From Hybos culiciformis (Eukaryota > Arthropoda > Insecta > Diptera > Hybotidae), in contig OZ023273.1 in the NCBI GenBank assembly GCA_964007475.1, positions 76,173,737-76,237,736 on the forward strand: a DNA stretch of 64,000 nucleotides, given 5' to 3'. The position numbers and the translations under genes are program-made. Positions 51,808 through 62,239 of this stretch are shown one piece after another (the stretch's first letter is position 1; each line of letters begins with the position of its first letter). The notes beneath the pieces are model-generated. The model was not told the DNA's origin, made no database searches, and saw only the letters and a program-made list of their open reading frames with translations.

Positions 51808-53759
51808 CAGTTTTTTTAGGAAATTTTTAGGAAATTTTTACGAAATATTTAATTTTTTTTTAGGAAATTAAATTTCCTTAGAAGATTACCCAATGCATTC
51901 AATATACGCAATACATATTTCACTATTCACTATACTTGCGAATAGAAATTTGACTTGATACAAAAAACTCAATACAATTCTAATGTATTGGAAAAATATT
52001 ATGAATCATATATTCACACTTGTTTCTATTTTGAGTTGAACTATTCATATATTGAATAAATCAAGTGTATTCACGAGTGATTTGTAATTCAAGTGTACTC
52101 ATGCATTTCTCTGGGGCACACATACTTGAAACGGTAAGCGGCTGATTCATCACCAGCAATTAATCGCCAGAAATTCAAAATTGGTGAGAGGGTACAGGAG
52201 GTGCCCAAACTACTAAATCGAGAAGCTTTTTTCTCGGAAGTGTGGCCCCTCAACATTTTCATCCAAAAGTTTTTTTCTCGGAAATGTCCCAAAACACAAA
52301 AACAAAAACTAGCCCGATGTGGCTGAAACTTGGTGGAGTGTAGAGGCGGTGCCAAATCCCCAAAACGCTTTTTTCTCGATTATTCTTAGGACAAAAAAAC
52401 TACAATTTTTAGCCATTTTTAAAAAAGTTGTACTCCATGATCGTAAGTTAAGTACGATCTTTTTCATATTTCGCAGTCAAAAAGTACTTATTTATACCTT
52501 TCGAAAGCCGCTTGCGCGGGTCAAATCAGTCCAGTACTTTCAGATTTGTGACGTTTTATATAAAACCAATTTTGAAGTTCTTTGGTTCGATTTTTGCTCA
52601 GTTTTGGTGTTGATTTTACTGTATATATTTTCGAGATCTATTTTAAACAGACTCCCCTTCCATTTCACTTTCATAAACATTGTCATATAAGCTTTGAAAT
52701 TCTTTTTTTTAATATTTCTCCAACATCAATTTTATTTTCTTTCCAATTTTCTTTTCCCAACTTATAACCTAAACTTTTTACTTAATTTGTTTCTTCAGTA
52801 TTTAATCCTATCTGATTTTACAATAATTTCTGAAAGGCATTTAGCAAGTTCTATAAAATCGAGTATTTTCGAACCGGGCTGGACTGCAAATGAATTTATC
52901 ATTGCAAAAATTTTTCTCACGCTTAAAAAAAAATTAAAAGAAAACATTACAATTTTAGACAACGGATTTCAGTACCGCCCACCGGGAAACTCCCGCTAGC
53001 TTGTTAGGCCAGTCCAGCTCTGTCTCCAAATTATTCAAAAAATCACTGACGAGTTGTTTTGAGTCGCTTTTACGTTTTTTGGTAGTAGATAATTGTTTTA
53101 AATTATTCAAACGTTATATCCGTTCATTCACGTTCCAACATGCATTTCCTAAAAATATGTCCTTATAAATTTAAGTTTTTCAGTCTTTTTGTTATGGATT
53201 TGTTCTTTAAAATCGAGTTTTTGAATAATAACGGAATTTTTTTTTTGTACATTTTTATATTTTGCATTTCTCTTTATTTATTATTCGATTATTCAAATCT
53301 TTATATTGTTGGAAAGGTCTTGAAACGGTCTTTTTTTGGTCTCATTTCTGTAGTACAAAAGTTGCGTAATTTTAATTTTATACAGCAAATTGGTTAAAAC
53401 GCCAACTATACAATTTTGAGGAACTACAACCTTCTAAAAAGTGAAGGTCAACCCGTCCTGAACTAAACATTTTTATAAAAAAAAAAAATCGCGTAATTAA
53501 CAGCTGTGCTTAATTTGACACGATAGACGTGACGCTAAAGACGTAAGAAATATGAAATGCATGGAATTGTATGCCGACGATTCAACTGGACGTTGACGAC
53601 GTAAATGTTAAATCTATTGTAACTCTTTACGTTAAGTAACGGTAAAACTTCAAAAAACCAATATGGCGGCAAACTTGTTGAACAAACATAATTTCAAATA
53701 CCTCTTTCTATCACTTTCAAGAATACATGTGGTTTTTATAAGCTTAGTTAAATACCTTC
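51808..53759. other. No gene seen; inverted minisatellite fragment and hAT-like end
   Basis: 52144-52172 is an inverted copy of part of the 14-bp array. Around 52180-52400 is repeat-like DNA resembling 35090-35180 (TGGCTGAAAC...GGCGGTG). 52975-53024 on the minus strand starts CAGAGCTGGACTGGCC and continues into a GGGAGTTTCCCGGTGGG-like motif, typical of hAT-type ends; its partner end was not found. The rest is unassigned. Confidence 0.5.
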
Positions 53760-54420
53760 ACGCTTTTTTCTAATATCTTATCAGCTAGACCAAAGTTGGT
53801 GGCATTATCACTCCAGATATCTGATGGAATATCTGCGGCCAGAAAAACGTTTGAAAGTATTTAAAAACCCTTCAGCACTGAGATCAGATGCAACTTCGAG
53901 ATGTATAGCCTTTGTCAACAAACAAACAAATACTGATATGTAGCCTTTGAAGGTCTTCGTCCCTGGTCCTTTAGCCATTCGTAAATTTATTTGTCCTGCG
54001 TAGACGACACCAACCTTATTAAAAAGGACGACTTATATTTGTTCTGCATTCTGGTAAATTACCCATCAATTGCTGGTTTGCTTGACATTTGTGCCTAAAA
54101 CAAATAACACATTTTTACCGTCATTTTACCTTTGACAATCCAGTATTGCTGCCTAATGATTGAAAGTGTAAGCGCGGTTCCACCATGAAGAGTCAGCTTA
54201 TGATAATACTGTATTATTAATTTGGTGAATAGGGAATTATTTGATATAATTATTGGATGTTTTTGACTGAAATCAAAGTTGGAATTCTCTAATCTGCCTC
54301 CTACACGGAAAAGTTGGTTGTTGTCAAGAAATGGATTTAGGCTAAGTACTCTACTGCTTCTTGGAAGTGGCAGACAGGATATTTCATCATCCGGCTGGAA
54401 GAACCACTTGAAGCTATTCT
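53760..54420 (-). pseudogene. pol: BEL/Pao integrase fragment
   Basis: On the minus strand an unbroken stretch reads SLNPFLDNNQLFRVGGRL...HPIII...HKLTLHGG...IIRQQYW, the linker and zinc-binding region typical of BEL/Pao integrases. After small breaks the core follows: GPGTKTFKGYISVFVC, LTKAIHLEVASDLSAEGFL and, in another frame, WSDNATNFGLADKI. The first catalytic Asp, usually in a DYAGP motif, is changed (VYAGQ). Several frame breaks make it a relic. Confidence 0.85.
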
Positions 54421-54433
54421 TACTTCAAAATTA

Positions 54434-55129
54434 TTAATTAAACAGAGAACTTCTTTTTTGTAGATGATGATTTATTAAAGGTTGACGGACCACATGAAGT
54501 TGCATTCGACGAGCTTCCCAAATTTTCAGATTGCTGCTCTTTACCGGTGCCTCATTGAATTTCCTAGGGTTATGCAGCAAGGTATGATGTCTACCTGAAC
54601 AACCCCGACATTTGTATGTACTCTTACAATCTTTTTGTAGATGAGTAGAGCTTAGGCAATTGTGACACAATTTATGTTTTTTTCCAATTTCCAATTTTTT
54701 ATTTAAGTCTAGCGACTTGAATTTCTCGCAAGCAAACATTTTTTGATCACCTTTCAGATTTGGTTGTTACGAAAGTTGATGATTTTTCAGAGTTTTTGAA
54801 AAATTTATTGTCGTTTCTAGCTTCTGTAGCTTCTAACGAATTAAATCTAGTTTTCAAAAATTCGAAAAATGTGCTTAAATTTTGTATTTCACGCGGCTTC
54901 TGTCGAGAATCTCTATCTAATTTTTGCAGCAGTATGTACACTATATTGGGTCCCAATTTTCCGTTTGTACCCCTAAATTACTTATGGCCAACATTGCTTC
55001 ATTTACGCAATCGTATAAATTTCGAATGCCGGTTACGTTTTCTTGAGATAGATTTTTCGATTGATATCGATCTTCTATTACTTGAAAAGTTTGTGACTCA
55101 ATATATTTTTTTGACGTCCTGACCGCCAA
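54434..55129 (-). pseudogene. gag: BEL/Pao Gag fragment with zinc knuckles
   Basis: Minus-strand pieces in three frames: IRNLYDCVNEAMLAISNLGVQTENWDP, then VYILLQKLDRDSR...FFEFLKTRFNSLEA, then a Cys/His region CHNCLSSTHLQKDC and CRGCSGRHHTLLH. These are the order and style of BEL/Pao Gag. It is followed at once by integrase (54420), so protease, reverse transcriptase and RNase H have been deleted. Confidence 0.82.
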
Positions 55130-55263
55130 CCTTAACTAAATCGATGTGGGTTTTCGATATGTTTTCCCAGTATCGATCTTTTAATTTTTCTTTGTAATAA
55201 ATTTTTGATTTACTTTTTAACTTCCTTTTCTACCTCACTGATGATCCTCTCCATCAGCTTCAT

Positions 55264-55491
55264 TCATTCTTGCTCTCCTTTCAATAATGAATTGCCTGTT
55301 GTGGAATATTCTTCTTCATAATCATCATCATCACTGTTAATTTGGTGGTTGGACAGTGTTCTCTGCAGTTTCTTCTTTTGTAATTTGGTAGCTACTGCTT
55401 CTTCTCTCTGTTTTTGAAGCTCTTCTGCTTCCCTTAATTGTTGCTCAAGCTCTGTTATTCGTTTTTCAGCTTCAACTTGTTGGGTTTGCAA
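55264..55491 (-). pseudogene. coiled-coil fragment, probably the N-terminal part of the BEL/Pao Gag
   Basis: 75 residues, strongly Glu/Gln/Lys-rich with heptad-like pattern (EAEKRITELEQQLREAEELQ), then an acidic DDDDYEEEY stretch. It lies just upstream (minus strand) of the Gag pieces. Its assignment to the same element rests on position. Confidence 0.5.
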
Positions 55492-56407
55492 TTCTTTACG
55501 TTTTCTACAAGGGTCACCTTAAATGCTTCATACAAATTTTCGAAACTGTCATAATAATTTCTTGTAAATATTCACTATTTGGATCACTGTCTTTTTGTTC
55601 TTTTCATTTAATATCCTTTGCAATAAATTCATTAAAAAGTTCTTCTAATTTAATTAATCTTGATTTTAAATAATTATGAGTTTTTCGACTTGGACTGTCT
55701 TAGTCTTTCTCATAATTTGTTTTAATTTTTTTTATTTCGGTTGTTATTTCAACCTGTATTTTTAAAAGATATTTCCAATTTTTTTTTCTACCTGTAAATT
55801 ATCAAACAAACAAAAAAAAACTTTTTTCTAAATTTCCACTCACAATTATCTAATTTTTTTTTCGAAAAATTTTCCTATTTTAAATTTAAACGAGGATCTC
55901 AAATTTTTTATACCGTCCACCTTTTTTGTTTTTTAAATTAAACAAAATAAAATTCTTTTTTTTTTGACGAAAACTTTTCCAAATTAAATTTTTTTTGTGT
56001 TTTACTTAAATTGTAGATTCTTCTACTTGAAAATTTTATCTTTTTAGAAATCTTTTTGAAAAAATTTTGTATTTTGGAAATTTTTCAATTATTATTTTTT
56101 TGAATTTTATTATTTTTTTTCAAAATTTTTCGACCTGTTTTAACCATATTAATTTTTACAATTTTGTCAATGTGTGTTCAAAAAAAAAATCAAAGTAAAA
56201 ATTTTCAAATACCAAAAAATACTTTTTTTCTAAAATTTTTCAAACTTAACTTTTTCCCTTTATGAAATTATTCTATTTTTAAAAAATTTTCACAGTACTT
56301 AAGATTTTCAAAAAAAATATTCTTTTTTTTTTTTAATTTCTCAAAATTCTTTTGGAAATTTTTATTTTTTCAAAATTTTCAGGATTTTATGCAATTTTTT
56401 AAATTAA
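55492..56407. other. AT-rich low-complexity DNA, no gene
   Basis: T-rich and A-rich runs with repeated TTTTCAAAATTTT-like words. No ORF or repeat border is supported. Confidence 0.6.
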
Positions 56408-56415
56408 ACCAAAAA

Positions 56416-57110
56416 TTTTGCAAAATGACATTTGTCCGCTAAAAATTTGAAAAATCAATCGCGGACAAATGACATTTTGCAAAATGACATTTGTCCGCTA
56501 AAAATTTGAGGCTAAAGTGCAGATGATGTTAACCACTCAGAATCGGCACAACGAGAGGGAGGTGGGGGCAGCGGGCGGGCGGGCGGGTGGACTGGTGGAC
56601 TGGTGGTTGGTCAGTGGGATTTGCGACGTCAGCCGCAAATCCCACTGACCAACCACCAGTCCACCCTCCCGCCCGCTGCCCCCCACAAAAATCAATCGCG
56701 GACAAATGACATTTCGCAAAATGACATTTGTCCGCTAAAAATACTGAAAAATCAATCGCGGACAAATGACATTTTGCAAAATGACATTTGTCGGCTAAAA
56801 TTTTAAAATTTCAATCGCGGACAAATGACATTTTGCAAAATGACATTTGTCCGCTTAAAATTTGGAAAATTAATAGCGGACAAATGACATTTTGCAAAAT
56901 GACATTTGTCCGCTAAAGTTTGAAAATTCAATCGCGGAAAAAAGTAATTTTGCAAAATGTCATTTGTCCGCTCATTTTGAGACATTTGACCGCGGCGGAC
57001 AAATGTCATTTTACAATCGCGGACAAATGTCATTTTGTAAAATGACATTTGTCCGCGAAGTTTTCCATACAAATTTCATCGCGGACAAATGTCCCGCGGA
57101 CAAAAGTCAC
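56416..57110. repeat. array of ~60-bp palindromic units (GCGGACAAATGACATTTTGC...)
   Basis: About eight units start near 56461, 56698, 56758, 56817, 56876, 56933, 56995 and 57019, with a spacing of 57-62 bp. Each is a near-perfect palindrome: GCGGACAAATGACATTTT, GC, and the mirror arm ending ATTTGTCCGC, separated by an AT-rich spacer (TAAAAATTTGAAAAATCAATC type). A GC-rich block interrupts the array at 56511-56690. A single perfect relative lies at 35959-35998. Confidence 0.92.
56562..56686. repeat. GC-rich long hairpin with G-run tract
   Basis: The left arm (56562-56625) and right arm (56634-56686) are reverse complements, with two small extra repeats in the left arm (GCGGGCGGGC and TGGACTGG). 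The loop contains the palindrome GACGTC. The left arm holds four GGG runs spaced by one C, able to form a G-quadruplex. The block begins with GCTAAAGTGCAGATGA, also at 35083. Its base composition is unlike anything else in the window. Confidence 0.9.
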
Positions 57111-58323
57111 GGCGCCATTTATTATATTGTTGACGACTATTTTTAACGTTTTTTTTTAATTTTCTGTTTTTACTTTGGCTATATGATTTAATTTTATTTT
57201 TAAATCTAATTATTTATTGAAAATCACGGTGGGCCCAACAATTATGTGGTTGTTTCAAAAATTTTGAAGAACACAAATCGATGAAAGATATTTTACAATC
57301 TTTTTTACAAACTCCTTTTTTCGGTGCTCTCGAATTATAATTTTTATACAACATGAACGCCTTACCGTTTTATTACCTTTAATTGTTAGAGCTATTTTCC
57401 AGTTAAATATTTAAAAAAAAATTTTAACTTGTTTTATTTTAAACAATTCGTAAATATATGTTTTATTTAATATTTAACAATTTGTGTATATTTTTTTACT
57501 TTGGGGGTCCGTAAAGATTTATTTTTGTTTAATATGGGGCATAGTAATATAAAGTTTGGAACCCACTGCATTAGATATAGGTAGCAAAAAAAAAACTAGT
57601 TAATTTTTCATTCAATAATCGTAAAAAGAAATGAAAATATTGCAAGAAATATATGTAAATGAAAACGAACTATACATGATGATTTCAAATTTACGTTCAT
57701 TGAAATATCGAGGTATTTTATACGGCAAACCACTACTTCTTAGCATGTTCTCGTTTTAATAGAAGTCTAGTTTTTTTTGTCGTGAAATTATAAATTAAAA
57801 ACTTTTTTTTTGTTTGTGTAAAAAAATTGAAATAAATTTTTTTTGAAACAGCTGAAAAAAAAAAAAAAGACTATTTAAAATTTTAAAAATTCTATTTTCT
57901 TTTAGGTTTTAAATAATTCTTCGAATAATTCTTAGCATGGATTTGTTTTAATATCCAAAAGATCCGGCTAGTTTCTATAATAAACTTAAGCTCATTTCCA
58001 CACCACTTTGTCCTTTCATAATTTTTGGAGGTAGAGCTAATGTAGCGTTTTTTTTAACGTGGTATCCCCTGTAGGCATAATCCACAACTCAAATAAAAAA
58101 TTAAAGTTTTAAAAATTTGATAATGGCTTAGAACAAAATTAAAATTTTCTCTATTGCATTGAAAAACAAATTTAATAAATTCAAAACAAAATCAGGCTTT
58201 AAGAACTAAATAATTTATTATTTGCATAATTTGCACAAAATATCTATATATATATATTTTTACGGTAGCTCTAAATTGCTTTGCGGTATTAGCTGTGCTC
58301 AAGGCATAACTAGTCTGTTTAGT
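57111..58323. other. No gene seen
   Basis: AT-rich DNA without a supported ORF, repeat border or RNA gene. A short ATATATATATATATTTTT tract lies at 58240. Confidence 0.6.
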
Positions 58324-58429
58324 TTATTTATTGAAAGGTGAGAAAGATAAAAATGATTTTCTTTTTAATAATTTTCTTTTATTCCAATTTTCAGTTAGCA
58401 TCAAACTCATTGGATCGTCTTTTTCAATA

Positions 58430-59814
58430 TTTGGAGTTTTTTTATTTTTTTGTGTGAAGCTTAAATTGTTTATATTTACTCCAATTAATTTTTCAGTTTC
58501 ATCATAATCGTCCTCATTTTCTGAACAAATTGATATTTTATTTTCTATAGATTTTGGTCCTGACGTTGTTGACTCCTCAATAAATTTTTCAATTTCATTA
58601 TAATCATCAAACCAATCATTTAAATTATTAAATGTTGGTTGACTATCGAAATAAAATGATGTGTTTTTTTTTTTATTTTGGACTTTAGTAGCTCTACTGC
58701 TTTTCATTAAGGAAGACCAAAAAGGTCAGTAAGAAAAATATTTATTTAGAGTGTGTATCAAAAACTCTGGGTTATGAACCTCATTTACAACAGATATTTG
58801 AAAAGATTCTTCGTCAGCAAATTTTTTGCTTGTTTCTTCTTTAATATTAAAAAATAATTTGTAGAACGGACTTCTCTTGTATGTGGGAATCTTTTCTAAG
58901 TTATTAAATGAATCTTCTTGCAAATTAAGTATATCTACAGATTCTTCTATTTCAGCTAACTCATGAAAGAATCATTATAATTTTTAATTATAGAATCAAA
59001 AAATTTCAACGAAATTTGGAAAGACTCATTTTTGAACTTGACTATCAAAATTGTAGAAAAATGTTCAAAAAATAATATTGCTTCTAATAAAGGCTTTCTA
59101 CCGAATGCTGCTCCTAAAATGCATTTAATGAATACTTTTATTTTTTTATCTGTGTAAAATTTTGAAACGTCATTACAAATAATTTTCATAAAATGACAAC
59201 AACAAAAACGGACTAAAATGAACTTTGGCTTAAGGTTATTACTTTGAGTAGCGTATTCAAAGCATTTTTCTAAATAAACTAAAACGGATTCCGGATTTTG
59301 ACTTTCTGGATTCTCCATTGAGTTCCATTCATATAGAAATGCGTTAATATTAGCAAAGCTAACGTCAGTCACAACTTCGTCTATTATGTTCTATTATGTT
59401 AATTTTCTTAGAACGTTTTTTATGTCTTTTAAAAGAGAGCCTATAGAGTTAGCGTCATGATCGCTACTAATCATACTGAATAGGGGAAGAATGTTATTTC
59501 CTTTCAATCTCATTGCTCCAGTATAATACAAAATTCTTTTTTTGTTATTTTTGGGAACACGAACATATTCCCTGTTGCATCAAAGTGTAAAGTATTGTGA
59601 GTCATATATTAGAACATTTTTTTAATTATTGTTTCATGGTAAAAATGAATGCAATAGGGTACTTGAATTTTTTTCAGATATATGCAACTTTCTTTTTTTT
59701 TCTACAAGATCTAAAAAATCGTCAGAATTGTTGTCTAATTCTGCTTTTTTTTACTGATTTACTTTCTTAATGACATGTTTACTTTTCAAAAAATTATGAG
59801 TATTTGATCTTGTC
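58430..59814. repeat. 1385-bp direct tandem duplication, unit 1
   Basis: Matches 59815-61199 base for base except for rare differences (an A/G change near 59206 against 60591). The joint reads ...GATCTTGTC|TTTGGAG.... It contains the C-terminal half of the transposase-like gene. Confidence 0.95.
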
Positions 59815-61199
59815 TTTGGAGTTTTTTTATTTTTTTGTGTGAAGCTTAAATTGTTTATATTTACTCCAATTAATTTTTCAGTTTCATCATAATCGTCCTC
59901 ATTTTCTGAACAAATTGATATTTTATTTTCTATAGATTTTGGTCCTGACGTTGTTGACTCCTCAATAAATTTTTCAATTTCATTATAATCATCAAACCAA
60001 TCATTTAAATTATTAAATGTTGGTTGACTATCGAAATAAAATGATGTGTTTTTTTTTTTATTTTGGACTTTAGTAGCTCTACTGCTTTTCATTAAGGAAG
60101 ACCAAAAAGGTCAGTAAGAAAAATATTTATTTAGAGTGTGTATCAAAAACTCTGGGTTATGAACCTCATTTACAACAGATATTTGAAAAGATTCTTCGTC
60201 AGCAAATTTTTTGCTTGTTTCTTCTTTAATATTAAAAAATAATTTGTAGAACGGACTTCTCTTGTATGTGGGAATCTTTTCTAAGTTATTAAATGAATCT
60301 TCTTGCAAATTAAGTATATCTACAGATTCTTCTATTTCAGCTAACTCATGAAAGAATCATTATAATTTTTAATTATAGAATCAAAAAATTTCAACGAAAT
60401 TTGGAAAGACTCATTTTTGAACTTGACTATCAAAATTGTAGAAAAATGTTCAAAAAATAATATTGCTTCTAATAAAGGCTTTCTACCGAATGCTGCTCCT
60501 AAAATGCATTTAATGAATACTTTTATTTTTTTATCTGTGTAAAATTTTGAAACGTCATTACAAATAATTTTCATAAAATGACAACAGCAAAAACGGACTA
60601 AAATGAACTTTGGCTTAAGGTTATTACTTTGAGTAGCGTATTCAAAGCATTTTTCTAAATAAACTAAAACGGATTCCGGATTTTGACTTTCTGGATTCTC
60701 CATTGAGTTCCATTCATATAGAAATGCGTTAATATTAGCAAAGCTAACGTCAGTCACAACTTCGTCTATTATGTTCTATTATGTTAATTTTCTTAGAACG
60801 TTTTTTATGTCTTTTAAAAGAGAGCCTATAGAGTTAGCGTCATGATCGCTACTAATCATACTGAATAGGGGAAGAATGTTATTTCCTTTCAATCTCATTG
60901 CTCCAGTATAATACAAAATTCTTTTTTTGTTATTTTTGGGAACACGAACATATTCCCTGTTGCATCAAAGTGTAAAGTATTGTGAGTCATATATTAGAAC
61001 ATTTTTTTAATTATTGTTTCATGGTAAAAATGAATGCAATAGGGTACTTGAATTTTTTTCAGATATATGCAACTTTCTTTTTTTTTCTACAAGATCTAAA
61101 AAATCGTCAGAATTGTTGTCTAATTCTGCTTTTTTTTACTGATTTACTTTCTTAATGACATGTTTACTTTTCAAAAAATTATGAGTATTTGATCTTGTC
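59815..61199. repeat. 1385-bp direct tandem duplication, unit 2
   Basis: Second copy of the unit. In gene (minus) orientation it is the upstream one and runs directly into the unique N-terminal region at 61200. Its C-terminal frame therefore ends in duplicated upstream sequence (59751-60092) instead of the natural tail. Confidence 0.95.
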
Positions 61200-62239
61200 A
61201 GATCAAATTGCATAAAAAAGTCTTTCTATTCCCCTAACTTGGGCGGTTAGTCTTAATACACTCTTGTTTTCGGCGTCACTCATATGATGACTATGAATAG
61301 GCACAGTTGTAGGCTTAAACATTTCTAATTTTTCAAAATAAATATCCAATTCAAATTTGTAGCAAATGCAATTAAAATGCGCGCAGTAACCATATAAAAC
61401 ATAGCCTGATTTTGTTGTATTAATAGATTTTACATTCAAAATGCAAACGTTATTACATTTTTGGAAATTTATCTTGGCAATAAAATTTAATTTTTTTTTT
61501 AAAGTGAAATTAAGGTTTTTGTCTAATATTAATTCTTTTTGAAGGTTGGGAAGGAAAACATCCCCAAACTTCATTGATAAATTCTTAAAATTAAAAGGTG
61601 GTCTTATACTTAGACATTCCTCTTTTCTAATTTCAACATTTGGCTTTTCTTTTTTAGAATATACATATATGCTTTAAAGATAAATACTTTTCTATGGATG
61701 CCAATTTAGATTCAGGAATTTCGATTAAAATAAAATCGGAAGGATCAGATTTGATTTGATTTTCACTATGCTCTTCTGAATATTCAAAAGGTAGTGAATA
61801 TAAATTTGCTTCAATATTTCGGTAAAATTTTTAATTTCAGATTCTTTTGAATTTTTTTCTACATATTTTATTTCCACATTATTAGTGGGATCTAAGAATT
61901 CAAGAAAAGAAGGGAATTCACATATATCATTTTGTTTTAATTCTTTATCACTTACTTGGATTGCGTCAATTTTTTTGTTACCACTTGCCTTGTAACTCTT
62001 TGACGAATCGGAAGTATCTTGTTGGCTTTCTCTATTATTTTGCTTATATTTTCCAAAGCATTGCAAATTATATCTTGTTGATTTTCGTCTGAGGCATCGT
62101 CAAGTTTTGAGAGAATTTCAAACCCATAGTGTTTTTCCACATTTTCATAATAATCATTTTTAATTTCATGGACTTCATTGCCTTGGGTTAAAAATGAAAA
62201 TTCTTCATCGCTTATCAGTTCTTTGTTTTTTGTAGCCAT

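Larger units (their letters stand above)
58324..62239 (-). pseudogene. decayed transposase-like gene, minus strand, with internal duplication
   Basis: In minus order: N-terminal pieces (61952-62239, MATKNKELISDEEF; 61725-62066), a Cys/His region with YVLYGYCAHFNCICYKFEL and LRLTAQVRGIERL (61203-61574), then inside the duplicated unit LHFDATGN (frame ends near 59590), AMRLKGNNILPLFSMISSDHDANSIGSLL, VVTDVSFANINAF (59372), VRFCCCHFMKIICNDVSKFY, and a C-terminal tail. FDATG and VVTDVSFA look like the first two acidic positions of a DDE-type transposase, and the whole resembles a family common in insect genomes, but I cannot name the superfamily. Many frameshifts, and a TGA shared by both duplicates at 58726, make it inactive. 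Confidence 0.55.

Noticed and set aside
52694..53397. ORFs of 85-101 codons at 52694-52999 and 53140-53397
   Set aside because: Phe/Leu-rich translations of T-rich DNA; one overlaps a hAT-like end.
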